A stretch of 64,000 bases of DNA from an uncultured Ligilactobacillus sp. (GCA_944326135.1 CALVCU010000011.1:1-64000), one strand, 5' to 3'. Positions 18,661-28,021 are shown, counted from the stretch's first letter. Program-made: numbers and translations. The notes: generated by a model from the letters alone, not told the origin.

Positions 18661-19809
18661 TTAAATTTGAGCTTTTTCAGGTTGTTTAATTGGAAAATAC
18701 ATTATAAAACTGGTTAACTTATCATTTGATTCAACCTTAATTGTTCCATGGTGTAAGTCAACAATTCTTTGGGTAATCGCTAATCCTAAACCAGTCCCAC
18801 CTGTTTTAGTATTTCGTGATTTTTCAACTCGATAAAATCGATCAAATACTTGTGGCAATGATTCTTTAGGAATTGGTTTACCATCATTTGAAACACATAC
18901 TTCTACCTCAGTACCACTTACTTTTCTTGCAGATAAGTATATGTGCTTTGCACCTTCACCATATTTTAATGCATTAGTAATTAAATTATTAAAAATACGA
19001 GCAAACTTTTCTGGATCAGCTTGCATCTTTAAATCTTCTTGTGGTAGTTGCAATACAATTTTCATATTATTTTGCTTTGCTTCCAATTCAAAACTTGCTT
19101 CTAATTGTTCAAATAATGAATTTAAAGATAAATCCATTAGTTCAAGTGGTGTATCAGTCTGACGTACTTTAGCATATTCGAATAAATCATCAACAAGTGA
19201 TTTCATTTGGTTAGACTTAAGATATGCAATGTGAGCAAATTTCAATAAATCTTCTTCCGATTGAAATTGATGATTTTCAATCAACCCTAAGTACCCAATA
19301 ATCGAAGTTAATGGTGTTCGAATATCATGACTAACATTGGTTATTAATTCATCTTTAGACTTTTCAATTTGACGTTCTTCTTCCATCGCTTTAATCGTGC
19401 TATCTACTAATGTATTGATACTTTCAACAACACGTTGCATTTGTCCTGAAAGAGTAAACGTAATACGATGATCAAAATGTCCAGAAGCAATAAAATGCAA
19501 TTCTGTAATTACATGTAGCAACTGAATCTGACGATAACGAAACGAAACTCGTAAATACACAACAAAAATGTCAACTACACAAACTAAGAAAATAAACATT
19601 AGCCCCCAGTTACCAACTTGGACATCATTTGGCCCTAATGCTAGGGACATTTTTAATTGGAAAATTCCATCTTCTAATCCAGGATTTTGTCGTACCCATT
19701 CATTTAATAAAATGTAAATAGCGATATTAGAAATAATTAGTAATATCAATGTGAAAAGCCCGACTAAAAACAATTCACGCTTTTCACGTGAAGTTAGTTT
19801 GAGCTTCAT
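18661..19809 (-). CDS. sensor histidine kinase
   Basis: A 382-residue membrane kinase. Two helices (residues ~15-38 and ~68-90) flank a short 30-residue outer loop, so it probably senses within the membrane or through a partner. A HAMP-like linker follows, then the phospho-acceptor His161 in VSHDIRTPL, the N box NLITNALKYG and the G boxes GTGLGLAI. It partners the regulator encoded 29 bases upstream. The order regulator-kinase-DacA resembles VanRS-type systems placed with a cell-wall carboxypeptidase. Confidence 0.94.
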   Translation of the reverse strand: MKLKLTSREKRELFLVGLFTLILLIISNIAIYILLNEWVRQNPGLEDGIFQLKMSLALGPNDVQVGNWGLMFIFLVCVVDIFVVYLRVSFRYRQIQLLHVITELHFIASGHFDHRITFTLSGQMQRVVESINTLVDSTIKAMEEERQIEKSKDELITNVSHDIRTPLTSIIGYLGLIENHQFQSEEDLLKFAHIAYLKSNQMKSLVDDLFEYAKVRQTDTPLELMDLSLNSLFEQLEASFELEAKQNNMKIVLQLPQEDLKMQADPEKFARIFNNLITNALKYGEGAKHIYLSARKVSGTEVEVCVSNDGKPIPKESLPQVFDRFYRVEKSRNTKTGGTGLGLAITQRIVDLHHGTIKVESNDKLTSFIMYFPIKQPEKAQI

Positions 19810-19838
19810 TAATGTTTGCCTTCTTCGCGTGTTACTTT

Positions 19839-20528
19839 TTAATGTGTTTCAATTTTATATCCAACGCCCCATACGGTTTGGATAACTTTTTCGCCATTTG
19901 TAGCTTCTTCAATTTTATCTCTCAAGTGGCTTACGTGAACCATAACGGTCTTAGCTGAAACAACTGATTCTTGTTGCCATACACGTTCAAAAATTTCATC
20001 AGCTGAAAAGACGCGATTAGGATGACTTGCTAAAAGATATAAAATACCAAACTCTAAAGCAGTCAATTGAATTGGCTTACCATCAGTAGTTGTAACTTCA
20101 TGTGAATCTTTCTTAATTACTAATGGTCCAATTTCAATTTGATCTGGTTCTTCATTTCGAACATCATGTTGTGAACGACGAAGTAATGATTTAACACGAG
20201 CCATAACTTCAAGTGGATTAAATGGTTTAGTTACATAATCATCTGCCCCTTGAATTAATCCTTGAATTTTATCTAGATCATCAGTTTTAGCTGATAACAT
20301 TAAAACTGGAATTTGTGAATCCTTACGTACTTCACGTAGTACAGCTAAACCATCTAATTGAGGCATCATTACATCTAAAATCATCAATGCGATGTCTGGG
20401 TTAGTATTTAATTTAGTAATTGCTTCTTTACCATTGTAGGCTTTTTCTACATCATAACCTTCGTTAGTAATATAAATACTCATTAATTCTACGATGTCTT
20501 TATCATCATCAACAATCAAAATCTTCAT
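19839..20528 (-). CDS. OmpR/PhoB-family response regulator
   Basis: A 229-residue regulator. The receiver domain has the acidic pocket (Asp7, Asp8), the phospho-acceptor Asp52 (LDVMMP) and Lys101-type residue in VTKPF. A winged-helix DNA-binding domain from ~130 ends in VWGVGYKIE. AGGAGA precedes the ATG at 20528. It is the first gene of the operon with the kinase and dacA, so it likely controls envelope genes, possibly this operon. The closest style of match is the VanR/YycF branch. Confidence 0.95.
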   Translation of the reverse strand: MKILIVDDDKDIVELMSIYITNEGYDVEKAYNGKEAITKLNTNPDIALMILDVMMPQLDGLAVLREVRKDSQIPVLMLSAKTDDLDKIQGLIQGADDYVTKPFNPLEVMARVKSLLRRSQHDVRNEEPDQIEIGPLVIKKDSHEVTTTDGKPIQLTALEFGILYLLASHPNRVFSADEIFERVWQQESVVSAKTVMVHVSHLRDKIEEATNGEKVIQTVWGVGYKIETH

Positions 20529-20751
20529 TTTGAGTCTCCTATTCTAAAAAAATAAACTTGTTAAAGCCTTTTAAGTAAAAAAAGACTTTTAACTTTTATT
20601 CTCTCTTATACATTTTAACAAAAATTTTGCCATAAGCGAATAAATATTATATTTAATCACTAATTTTTCATATTTTTTGTAAAATTATTATTTTCAAAAT
20701 GAATAAAAATAGCTTAAAATGGTATTATAGATTTTTTAAGGAGGCTTTTTG

Positions 20752-21453
20752 ATGTTAATCAAAGACTTTATTGACAATTCTTTAACATCTAATAATTTCA
20801 ATAAGATGGTTGTTAATTTGATTGGTCACTTTGGTGCCATGATTCGTGAAATCGAACACAACCGTCCTGAATTCAGTCAAATCATGGAACGTCAATTACT
20901 TTGGACTCATGAAAATGAAATTTTAGGTGCTAAAGATTTTCCATGCAAATACAATGAAGATTATAAAATGTACTTCTCTACAGAAGCATCTGAAGATAAT
21001 CCTACATTTTTAGCATTTAAGGAAAAATTAACTAAATTTCAAGATGCCATTGCTGCTTTACCAAATGAAATTGATAAAACAGAACAACAATTACTTGATT
21101 ACTCAACTTTAAGAAATCTTTTCCCTGTTGAAAAGGAAAACGATAATATTGAAGTTCCTCAAATGTTTGCAAGCAAAAATGGTGATGTTAAAATTCTAAC
21201 TATGGAAGATTATGGTTTCCATGGTAAGCGTGACTTAAGCTTCTATAATATGTTTAACACAGGTGTGTACTCATTTGAAGAAATTGCATACTATGAATTA
21301 AATCAAGAAGATGGTTCTGATTTAACAATCAATGATTTAGCAAATTATGATGTTGATACTATCTTAGGTCAAATTTTAGTATTCATGACTCTTTATGGAT
21401 ATACTGAAGAAGACTTTGAAAACTTTGTTGAAAACTTTGATATTATCGACTAA
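20752..21453 (+). CDS. conserved-looking protein of unknown function
   Basis: A 233-residue soluble, acidic protein (C-terminus YTEEDFENFVENFDIID) with no motif I recognise. There are no membrane segments or signal peptide. The ribosome site AAGGAGG lies seven bases before the ATG at 20752, and codon use matches the neighbours, so expression is likely good. It stands alone between a divergent two-component operon and a convergent gene, and ends in a perfect bidirectional terminator. No function is proposed. Confidence 0.75.
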   Translation: MLIKDFIDNSLTSNNFNKMVVNLIGHFGAMIREIEHNRPEFSQIMERQLLWTHENEILGAKDFPCKYNEDYKMYFSTEASEDNPTFLAFKEKLTKFQDAIAALPNEIDKTEQQLLDYSTLRNLFPVEKENDNIEVPQMFASKNGDVKILTMEDYGFHGKRDLSFYNMFNTGVYSFEEIAYYELNQEDGSDLTINDLANYDVDTILGQILVFMTLYGYTEEDFENFVENFDIID

Positions 21454-21454
21454 T

Positions 21455-21488
21455 TAAAAAAAGACCTTCAATTGAAGGTCTTTTTATT
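21455..21488. terminator. bidirectional terminator
   Basis: GACCTTCAATTGAAGGTC (21463-21480) is a perfect palindrome flanked by A and T runs. It ends the + gene at 20752-21453 and the convergent minus gene at 21484-22206. Confidence 0.9.
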
Positions 21489-22206
21489 TTACTAACCAAA
21501 CTTTATCTTTAATAAAATCAAACGGACGATGATGTAAATTTAATTGTGAATTCAATTCTAACTTGGCTTTTTGCCAAAACTTTTTAGAATTTGTTGCACC
21601 ATTTCGCTCTCCAATCACAATCAAATTCCCCTTAAATTTAACTTTACGCAAATAACATAAAATCTCATAATCACTCTCACCACAATCAGGCGCCCATGCC
21701 ATAATAATGTTATCCACATGTGCATAATATTTTTTTACTGCTTGCATTGCATCTAATTGCTCAACTTGACACCAAGGATGCGGTTTTTGATTATCTTGAT
21801 TTTTCCAATCTAAATTATCAGTAGCAATCGTATTCTGTAAGTTTGCACTAATTATCGCATTACCACACATCACTTCTAAATTATGTGAATCTTTTCCAAT
21901 AAATCGTTGTAAGTCGTCAATCCATTTCTGATTTACAACGTGCCATATGCCTAAATTTTCAATCAATACTTGTCGTAAATTTTCTAAATATGATGATACC
22001 TGCATTAATTCAGGATATTCAATTATATGATCTAAAATATATTCATCTGATAATTCTAAATTCAATACTGGGCTTTGAGGTAGCGAGTTTTGTTGAAAAG
22101 CAGCAACTGTATCCAAAATCGAATTTACTTTTTTCACAATTTGGGATAAATTGTGGAAATATTCTTTTATTTGCATTAAATTATCCACATATTCATCTAT
22201 TTCCAT
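21484..22206 (-). CDS. protein of unknown function, methyltransferase-like C-terminus
   Basis: A 240-residue soluble protein I cannot place in a family. The N-terminal ~110 residues are helical. The later part has alternating strands and helices: IGKDSHNLEVMCGNAIISA, VDNIIMAWAPDCGESDYEILCYLR and GNLIVIGERNGATNSKKFW. This recalls the second half of a Rossmann-type, SAM-dependent methyltransferase-like fold. The usual glycine-rich SAM-binding loop is not obvious, so catalysis is doubtful. The Shine-Dalgarno site before the ATG at 22206 is weak. Confidence 0.65.
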   Translation of the reverse strand: MEIDEYVDNLMQIKEYFHNLSQIVKKVNSILDTVAAFQQNSLPQSPVLNLELSDEYILDHIIEYPELMQVSSYLENLRQVLIENLGIWHVVNQKWIDDLQRFIGKDSHNLEVMCGNAIISANLQNTIATDNLDWKNQDNQKPHPWCQVEQLDAMQAVKKYYAHVDNIIMAWAPDCGESDYEILCYLRKVKFKGNLIVIGERNGATNSKKFWQKAKLELNSQLNLHHRPFDFIKDKVWLVK

Positions 22207-22278
22207 TTTTTATCCACTCACTTTCTAATCCTGTATAATTAAAGTATAGCAAATCATTTAACAAAGGGATTATGTCTT

Positions 22279-22851
22279 ATGAAATTACCAACAATTAAAT
22301 CGTATAAAAATCATTGGAATATTCATGATGTTATTTTAATTTCATTAATTGCTGTTTTCTTCGGCATTATTTATCAAGTATGGAATTATATTTATTATGC
22401 TTTGGCTGCTACCCCTTTAAAACCATATGCCAATGATTTAACTTTAGGCGTATGGCTGATGGCAGGACCATTAAGTGCTATTTTAATCAAAAAAAGAAAT
22501 GCTTGTTTAATTGGTGAACTTTTAGCTGCGATTATTGAGATGTTTCTTTTCTCTAGTTGGGGAGTTGGCAACATTATCTCTGGATTTGTTCAAGGTTTTG
22601 GATCAGAATTGGGATTTGCATTTACCGGATACCGTAAGTTCAATGGTTGGGGACTATTTTTATCCACAATAACATCCACAATTATTACATTTTTATGGGA
22701 TTTATTTCAAAATGGATACTTAAGTTATCCACTTCAAATGTTAATTACTCTTTTTATAATCCGATTTATTTCAATTGGACTATTTTCAGGAATTCTTGTT
22801 GCTGCAATTCAAAAACTATTAATTAGAACGAAGGTCCTTAATAATGCTTGA
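22279..22851 (+). CDS. ykoE: ECF transporter S component, YkoE type
   Basis: A 190-residue membrane protein with about six helices. It is the substrate-binding part of an energy-coupling-factor transporter. The YkoE pattern is visible: VFFGIIYQVWNYIYYA near the N-terminus, then GVWLMAGPLSAILIKKRNACLIGE and EMFLFSSWG. YkoE proteins bind thiamine or its hydroxymethylpyrimidine precursor. AAAGGG precedes the ATG at 22279. Its stop overlaps the start of the ATPase gene by eight bases. No TPP riboswitch is visible upstream (only 72 bases), so the substrate is by family only. Confidence 0.85.
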   Translation: MKLPTIKSYKNHWNIHDVILISLIAVFFGIIYQVWNYIYYALAATPLKPYANDLTLGVWLMAGPLSAILIKKRNACLIGELLAAIIEMFLFSSWGVGNIISGFVQGFGSELGFAFTGYRKFNGWGLFLSTITSTIITFLWDLFQNGYLSYPLQMLITLFIIRFISIGLFSGILVAAIQKLLIRTKVLNNA

Positions 22852-24238
22852 TTTAATAACTAGTAATTTAGCTTTTAAATATTCTAATCATACAAAATTT
22901 CTTTTTAAAAATGTGAATCTTCAATTTGAGAAGCACTCATTAAATTTAATTACTGGTGAAAATGGCTGTGGAAAATCTACCTTCCTTAGAATATTAAGTG
23001 GTTTAAAAAAAGCTAGTGAAGGTAAAGTTTTATTGAACAATCAAGATATTAGTCAAGTTATTCCTTGCTATCGTGTGCAATATGTAAGTTATCTTCCACA
23101 AAACCCTCGTCATTTTTTTACATTTAAAACAGGATTACAACAATTAAGATTTGCACTTGAAAATATTAATCTAACACAAGACGAAATTCAAAAACGTATA
23201 GATAATATTATGGCACGTTTAAACTTACAATATATAATAAATCAACCTATAACTACATTATCTGGTGGAGAAATTCAGCGATTAGCTTTTGCTTTAGTGA
23301 TGTGCATTAATGCTGAATATATTTTACTTGATGAACCGTTAGCAAACCTAGATCAGAAAAATCGTGAAGAAATCTTAGCGATTTTAAAAATTTTAAAACA
23401 AGACCATACAATTATTATTGCAGACCATGATCTCTCTCTGTATGCTGAATTACTAGATAATTTATATTATTTTGATGCAGGAAAAATTATACACAAAAAG
23501 CATCCACAATTATCTTTAAAAAGAAACGTTCCACGTGTAACTAATTCCATTTCTGGGGATAACTCTCAAAATACATTAACTTTCAGACAATTAAATATAA
23601 CTTATCCCCAAAAAGAAATTTTAACTGCAGCTAATTTTAATTTTCCAAAAGGAAAATTGGGATTATTATGTGGAAAAAATGGAAGTGGGAAATCCACTTT
23701 GCTGAATGCATTAACCAAACAATGCAAATATAACGGTACAATTTGTTATTGCAATAAAGATCAAAATAAAATGAAAACTCGAAAATGGCTTCAATACGTA
23801 AATTTAGGTTTTCAAAATAGTGAAAATCAATTCATCAAAACAACTGTTTTAGACGAATTAAATGCTGCATATTCAATTACTCAGCAAAATAAGTTTTGGA
23901 ATGATCAACGCTTAAATGAATGGATAGATCGCTTATCTTTAAAAGAAATATTAAAGCAAAGTCCATATTATATTTCTGGTGGTCAGCAAAAAAAAGTTCA
24001 ATTATTAATTCTTGCTTTGATTTGTGCACCAGTTATTTTACTTGATGAAGTTTTTGCTGGATTAGACCAAGATTCAATTTATAATGCAATGGAATTATTA
24101 CGTGAAATAGCAAACATAGGATGTTCAATATTAGTTGTTGATCATCAATTAAGTCAACCAGAAAATTATGATTATGTTATAAAACTACAAGATCACCATT
24201 TATTTTTACTTGAGAAAGGAGCAATTATTAATGAATAA
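22844..24238 (+). CDS. ykoD: ECF transporter double ATPase, YkoD type
   Basis: A 464-residue protein with two fused ABC ATPase cassettes. The first has Walker A GENGCGKST, signature LSGGEIQRL and Walker B YILLDEP. The second has GKNGSGKST, ISGGQQKKV and VILLDEV. The fusion is typical of dedicated (group I) ECF systems such as YkoEDC. It powers uptake through the S and T components encoded on either side. In the second cassette the residue after Walker B Asp-Glu is Val rather than Pro, a small deviation. Confidence 0.94.
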   Translation: MLDLITSNLAFKYSNHTKFLFKNVNLQFEKHSLNLITGENGCGKSTFLRILSGLKKASEGKVLLNNQDISQVIPCYRVQYVSYLPQNPRHFFTFKTGLQQLRFALENINLTQDEIQKRIDNIMARLNLQYIINQPITTLSGGEIQRLAFALVMCINAEYILLDEPLANLDQKNREEILAILKILKQDHTIIIADHDLSLYAELLDNLYYFDAGKIIHKKHPQLSLKRNVPRVTNSISGDNSQNTLTFRQLNITYPQKEILTAANFNFPKGKLGLLCGKNGSGKSTLLNALTKQCKYNGTICYCNKDQNKMKTRKWLQYVNLGFQNSENQFIKTTVLDELNAAYSITQQNKFWNDQRLNEWIDRLSLKEILKQSPYYISGGQQKKVQLLILALICAPVILLDEVFAGLDQDSIYNAMELLREIANIGCSILVVDHQLSQPENYDYVIKLQDHHLFLLEKGAIINE

Positions 24239-24893
24239 TCGTAATCAATTAAACCCTACAATTGCTGTTCTAATAATGCTCTTATCTGGCTTGATATTAA
24301 CTTTCTCACAAAAGATCTGGTTAAATGTAGTTGTGTTTATATTTTGTTTAATTTATCTTGGTTACTGCCGAATTGACTGGAAAAAATTATGTATAGCTTT
24401 ATTAGTTGCATTTCCATTTGCACTAGGAAGTTGGCTATCATTTTTTACTTTTGGTCATAAACTTCACGCTGCATGGCTATATGGTACTAGAATTTATGTT
24501 TATTTTGCACTCGGTGCAATTGTAACTTTACTCTTTAATTTAGAACAAATTCTTAAAAGCCTCCATCAACATTTTAGACTTCCAAATACATTTGTTTATG
24601 GACTTTTAACAGCAAGTGAAATGTTAAATGATGTAACTACCCAAATTAAAAAAATTCGGATTTCATCCAATATGAGACAAAAAACACTTTATTGGTGGAA
24701 TCCGATGTTATATTTAAAAATAATTGTCAGTTGTTTAAATTGGTCTGAAACGCTTTCTAATTCTCTAGTTGCACAAGGTTTCTCAGATAACTATTCTCGT
24801 ACAGAAAGTTACCATGATAACATTGCTTTATCACAATGGCTACTATTAATCATGATCGTTGGGTCACTGTTTTATTTTGCTTTTATCTTTTAA
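24231..24893 (+). CDS. ykoC: ECF transporter T component, YkoC type
   Basis: A 220-residue integral membrane protein, the coupling subunit of the ECF transporter. It has about five helices and the cytosolic coupling-helix region SSNMRQKTLYWWNP and SNSLVAQGFSD, which carry the Ala-Arg-Gly-like motifs of T components. I chose ATG at 24231 because GAAAGGAG lies upstream and it overlaps the ATPase stop by eight bases. Its 3' end overlaps the convergent uracil-DNA glycosylase gene by 30 bases. Confidence 0.87.
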   Translation: MNNRNQLNPTIAVLIMLLSGLILTFSQKIWLNVVVFIFCLIYLGYCRIDWKKLCIALLVAFPFALGSWLSFFTFGHKLHAAWLYGTRIYVYFALGAIVTLLFNLEQILKSLHQHFRLPNTFVYGLLTASEMLNDVTTQIKKIRISSNMRQKTLYWWNPMLYLKIIVSCLNWSETLSNSLVAQGFSDNYSRTESYHDNIALSQWLLLIMIVGSLFYFAFIF

Positions 24894-25520
24894 AATTTGA
24901 TTAATCAAATTCCAATCCTCACTAATCATAGGTGTGAGTTTGCGATTGTAAAACACTGCTGCTGGATGAAATGTTGGAATAACAGTATATTTTTTCCCAC
25001 TTAATCTGTAGCATTCATTTTCTTCATCAAATCGTTGAATTGCTTGATGAAAAATTTGTCCGTGATTTTCTCCTACATTATACTTAGAACCTAAAATTCG
25101 TTGTAAACTTGTATTTCCAACAGTAACAATAATCTGTGGTGCTACCTGCTGAAGTTCCCAATCAAATAATGGGGCAAAGGCTAGCACTTCTTTTTTTGTT
25201 GGCGTACGATTTGGTTCCTTTGTCTCTATTTCACCAGTTTTTTTATTCTTAACTTTTTTAATTGAATATGGTCGACTACGAACAACACTTGTAATATAAA
25301 CATCATTACGAGTTAATCCCGTAATCGCCAAAGATTTCATTAGTTCTTTACCAGCTTGACCTGAAAATGGAATATGAGAGGTAATTTCTTTTCTTCCCGG
25401 AGCTTCTCCAACAATCATAATTGGCGGATTTATTTTACCATTTCCAGATAAAAATCCTTCCATTTTAAAATCTTTTGTTCTTTGCTTAACTAGATTCACT
25501 AGATTTTCAGGGTATTCCAT
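24864..25520 (-). CDS. uracil-DNA glycosylase family protein (UDG family 4/5-like)
   Basis: Removes uracil from DNA to start base-excision repair. The family signature is MIVGEAPGRKEITSHIPFSGQAG at about residues 35-57, and the second active-site motif is PTFHPAAVFYN near residue 186. The length is 218. Family 4 enzymes usually bind a [4Fe-4S] cluster through four cysteines; here there is a single cysteine (ENECYR), so the cluster must be absent. Its last 30 bases overlap the convergent ykoC gene. A positively charged insert (KKVKNKKTGEIETK) follows the first domain half. Confidence 0.88.
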   Translation of the reverse strand: MEYPENLVNLVKQRTKDFKMEGFLSGNGKINPPIMIVGEAPGRKEITSHIPFSGQAGKELMKSLAITGLTRNDVYITSVVRSRPYSIKKVKNKKTGEIETKEPNRTPTKKEVLAFAPLFDWELQQVAPQIIVTVGNTSLQRILGSKYNVGENHGQIFHQAIQRFDEENECYRLSGKKYTVIPTFHPAAVFYNRKLTPMISEDWNLINQILKDKSKIKQ

Positions 25521-25552
25521 TACAATTTTTGCCTTTCTTATTCTAAATAAAA

Positions 25553-25581
25553 AAGAGACGGCAACCTAAGTCGCTGTCTCC
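25553..25581 (-). terminator. ldh terminator
   Basis: GAGACAGCGAC-TTAG-GTTGCCGTCTC on the minus strand, with one mismatch and one G-T pair, is followed by TTTTTT. It lies shortly after the ldh stop codon. Confidence 0.82.
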
Positions 25582-25600
25582 CTTAATTAATTTCAATTAA

Positions 25601-26560
25601 TTATTTTCCACGAACTGAGTCAAGAACTTCTTTAAGTTCTGAAGCTGACTTGTGTAAACCAGCTTTTTCTTCGTCTGTGATGTGCATTTCAACGATACGT
25701 TCTACACCGTTTTCACCAACGATTGTTGGGATACCTGTGAAGATGTCGTTCAAACCATATTCACCATTGAAGTATGCTGAAACTGGTAAGATTGCACGTT
25801 CGTCGTTTAAGATAGCACGAACAACGCGAGCTGTACTTAAACCAATACCCCAGTTAGTGATTTGCTTACGATCAATGATGTAGTATGCAGCGTCACGAAC
25901 TGTCTTACGGATTTCTTCAAGATCTTCTTTCTTGATAACACCTTCGTCACCGTCTTCGATCCAGTCCATTAATGGCTTACCACCGATTGAAGCTTGTGAC
26001 CATAATGGTTGTTCTGAGTCACCGTGTTCACCAACAATGTAAGCTGAGATAGCATGTGGATCTACACCAGTCTTGTTAGCTAATTGCATACGTAAACGAG
26101 TTGAGTCTAATGATGTACCTGTACCGATAACACGATTTTGTGGTAAACCTGATTCTTCCCATGCAACATATGTTAAAACGTCAACTGGGTTTGAAACGAT
26201 TACTAAGTTGCCATCGAAACCAGAAGCCATAACTTCTTTAACGATTGAACGCATGATCTTAGCGTTTGTACCAACTAATTCCAAACGTGATTGACCTGGT
26301 TTTTGGTTGATACCAGCTGTAATGATTACCATTTGAGCATCTTTACAGTCTGAGTAGTCACCATGGTAAACCTTGCAGTTTTCAGGAGCGTATGAAACAC
26401 CATCCATTAAGTCACGTGCTTCACCGTCTGCCTTGTCACCAGCAACGTCGATTAATACCATTTCGTCTAAAAGACCTTGGTTTAAGATTGAGTATGCACA
26501 ACCCATACCTACACCGCCGACACCGACGATAGCAGCTTTTCTTGCTGTCAATGTAGCCAT
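25601..26560 (-). CDS. ldh: L-lactate dehydrogenase
   Basis: Reduces pyruvate to L-lactate with NADH, the last step of homolactic fermentation. The 319-residue protein has the NAD-binding motif VGVGGVGMGCAY, the substrate-binding arginine in DSTRLR and the catalytic histidine in GEHGDSE. I chose ATG at 26560 because GAGGTG lies six bases upstream; the GTG at 26569 is part of that site. Codon use is strongly biased towards the preferred set, as in a highly expressed gene. It is a single-gene unit with its own terminator. Confidence 0.97.
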   Translation of the reverse strand: MATLTARKAAIVGVGGVGMGCAYSILNQGLLDEMVLIDVAGDKADGEARDLMDGVSYAPENCKVYHGDYSDCKDAQMVIITAGINQKPGQSRLELVGTNAKIMRSIVKEVMASGFDGNLVIVSNPVDVLTYVAWEESGLPQNRVIGTGTSLDSTRLRMQLANKTGVDPHAISAYIVGEHGDSEQPLWSQASIGGKPLMDWIEDGDEGVIKKEDLEEIRKTVRDAAYYIIDRKQITNWGIGLSTARVVRAILNDERAILPVSAYFNGEYGLNDIFTGIPTIVGENGVERIVEMHITDEEKAGLHKSASELKEVLDSVRGK

Positions 26561-26654
26561 TGAAATCACCTCTTAAATTATTTAAGGATATAATCCTTAG
26601 CAGAGCTTTAAAGTTCCTAAAGCTCTCAACATTTTCTATTTTACCAAAATAATG

Positions 26655-26708
26655 GAATAAAATAAAATATTTACTGTTAAATTTCAATAGAATTATTTTA
26701 TTTTATTC
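26655..26708. repeat. AT-rich inverted repeat between nagA and ldh
   Basis: GAATAAAATAAAAT (26655-26668) and ATTTTATTTTATTC (26695-26708) are perfectly complementary across 26 bases. Placed after nagA and in front of ldh, it could be a weak nagA terminator without a T run or part of the ldh promoter region. Confidence 0.5.
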
Positions 26709-26742
26709 GCACTCTTCCATAAAAATTCTTATAGACAATTTT

Positions 26743-27897
26743 TTATGCAAGATACCGTGATTTTCCATTTAAATATGTTTCACATAAATTCATATTTGAA
26801 TCTAAAATTAAGAAATCTGCAGCGGCTCCTGGAACAATTGCACCTACTTCATTTTCCATATTCATACTTTTAGCAGGAACAAGTGTAGCCATCCTAATTG
26901 CTTCTTCAGGTGTAGCTACATTCCATTCTACTAAATTTTTAATAGCATCTTTTAATAATAAAATGCTACCTGCTAAATTATTTCCCTTTTTCAAACGTGC
27001 CATTCCGTCTTTAACGTAAACTTCCAACTCGCCCAGCATATAATCTCCTTCTGGCATTAAACCAGCTCGCATACAATCTGTAACGAGAGCAACATTATCA
27101 GGAGTTTTTTGATTTATTAATACCTGTACTGCAGCCGGAGCATTATGATGTCCATCACAAATTATTTCACAATATGTATCTGCCATCGTATATGCTGCTC
27201 CTACCATTCCAGGTTCACGATGTCCCATATCATTCATTCCATTATATGTATGTGTAAACATAGTTGCTCCAGCCTCAATACAACGTTTAGCCTGTTCATA
27301 CGTTGCACTACTATGTCCTATTGAAACAACTACTCCACTATTAACTGCTTTTTGCGTAAATTCTGCTGCTCCATTACGTTCTGGAGCAATTGAAATTTTA
27401 TTTAATAATCCATTAGCAGATTCTTGCCATTTTTGAAATTCATCAAAATCTGGATCACGTAAGTATTTAGGATCTTGAGCACCTTTATGTTCTTCAGTAA
27501 AATATGGCCCTTCAAAATGAATCCCACGAATTTTAGCACCCTTTTCTTGACCTTGGTGTTCTCCAATTGCGTGGCATACCTTATCTAATTGTTCAAACGA
27601 TGCCGTCACTGTTGTTGGTAACCAAGATGTAACTCCTGCTTTTAATAATCCCTCGGACATTTCATTAATTGCATCCCAATCACCATCAGTTACATCATGA
27701 CCTAATAATCCATGGATATGTGTATCAAATAGACCAGGAGAAACCCATTTATCTGGATACTCGACGATTTTTCCTTGTGGCTTTTGATTTTCTGGATAAT
27801 ATTTACCAAATGTGCCATCATCATTAATTTCTAAATAACCATTATTTTCTGTTGTATTTTTCAAAAAATATTTTGCAGCATGAATGTAATAGCTCAT
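26743..27897 (-). CDS. nagA: N-acetylglucosamine-6-phosphate deacetylase
   Basis: Removes the acetyl group from GlcNAc-6-phosphate in amino-sugar use and wall recycling. The 384-residue amidohydrolase has the metal-binding DTHIHGLLGHD, HFEGPYF, a histidine in SIGHSSATYEQ, a second in HTYNGMND, and the catalytic aspartate in VTDCMRAG. I chose ATG at 27897 because AGAAAGAAG lies upstream. No nagB is adjacent. A cre-like site lies about 76 bases upstream, in line with carbon catabolite repression. Confidence 0.95.
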   Translation of the reverse strand: MSYYIHAAKYFLKNTTENNGYLEINDDGTFGKYYPENQKPQGKIVEYPDKWVSPGLFDTHIHGLLGHDVTDGDWDAINEMSEGLLKAGVTSWLPTTVTASFEQLDKVCHAIGEHQGQEKGAKIRGIHFEGPYFTEEHKGAQDPKYLRDPDFDEFQKWQESANGLLNKISIAPERNGAAEFTQKAVNSGVVVSIGHSSATYEQAKRCIEAGATMFTHTYNGMNDMGHREPGMVGAAYTMADTYCEIICDGHHNAPAAVQVLINQKTPDNVALVTDCMRAGLMPEGDYMLGELEVYVKDGMARLKKGNNLAGSILLLKDAIKNLVEWNVATPEEAIRMATLVPAKSMNMENEVGAIVPGAAADFLILDSNMNLCETYLNGKSRYLA

Positions 27898-27972
27898 TTT
27901 AAAACTTCTTTCTAATTCAAAATTGGAATAGACCACTTACACAATCTTATTTTTTCACATTTTGTTATTTTT

Positions 27973-27986
27973 TGCAAGCGCTTTAT
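27973..27986 (-). promoter_or_regulatory. probable cre site upstream of nagA
   Basis: TGCAAGCGCTTTAT matches the CcpA-site consensus WTGNAANCGNWNNCW with one mismatch. It lies 76-89 bases before the nagA start codon, in the promoter region. Confidence 0.5.
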
Positions 27987-28021
27987 CCATTGAATTATAA
28001 ACTAATACATTCATTTAGCTA

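Noticed and set aside
20529-20748. Riboswitch or small ORF between the response regulator and the unknown gene
   Set aside because: AT-rich, with no conserved RNA block or ribosome site other than the one at the ATG at 20752.
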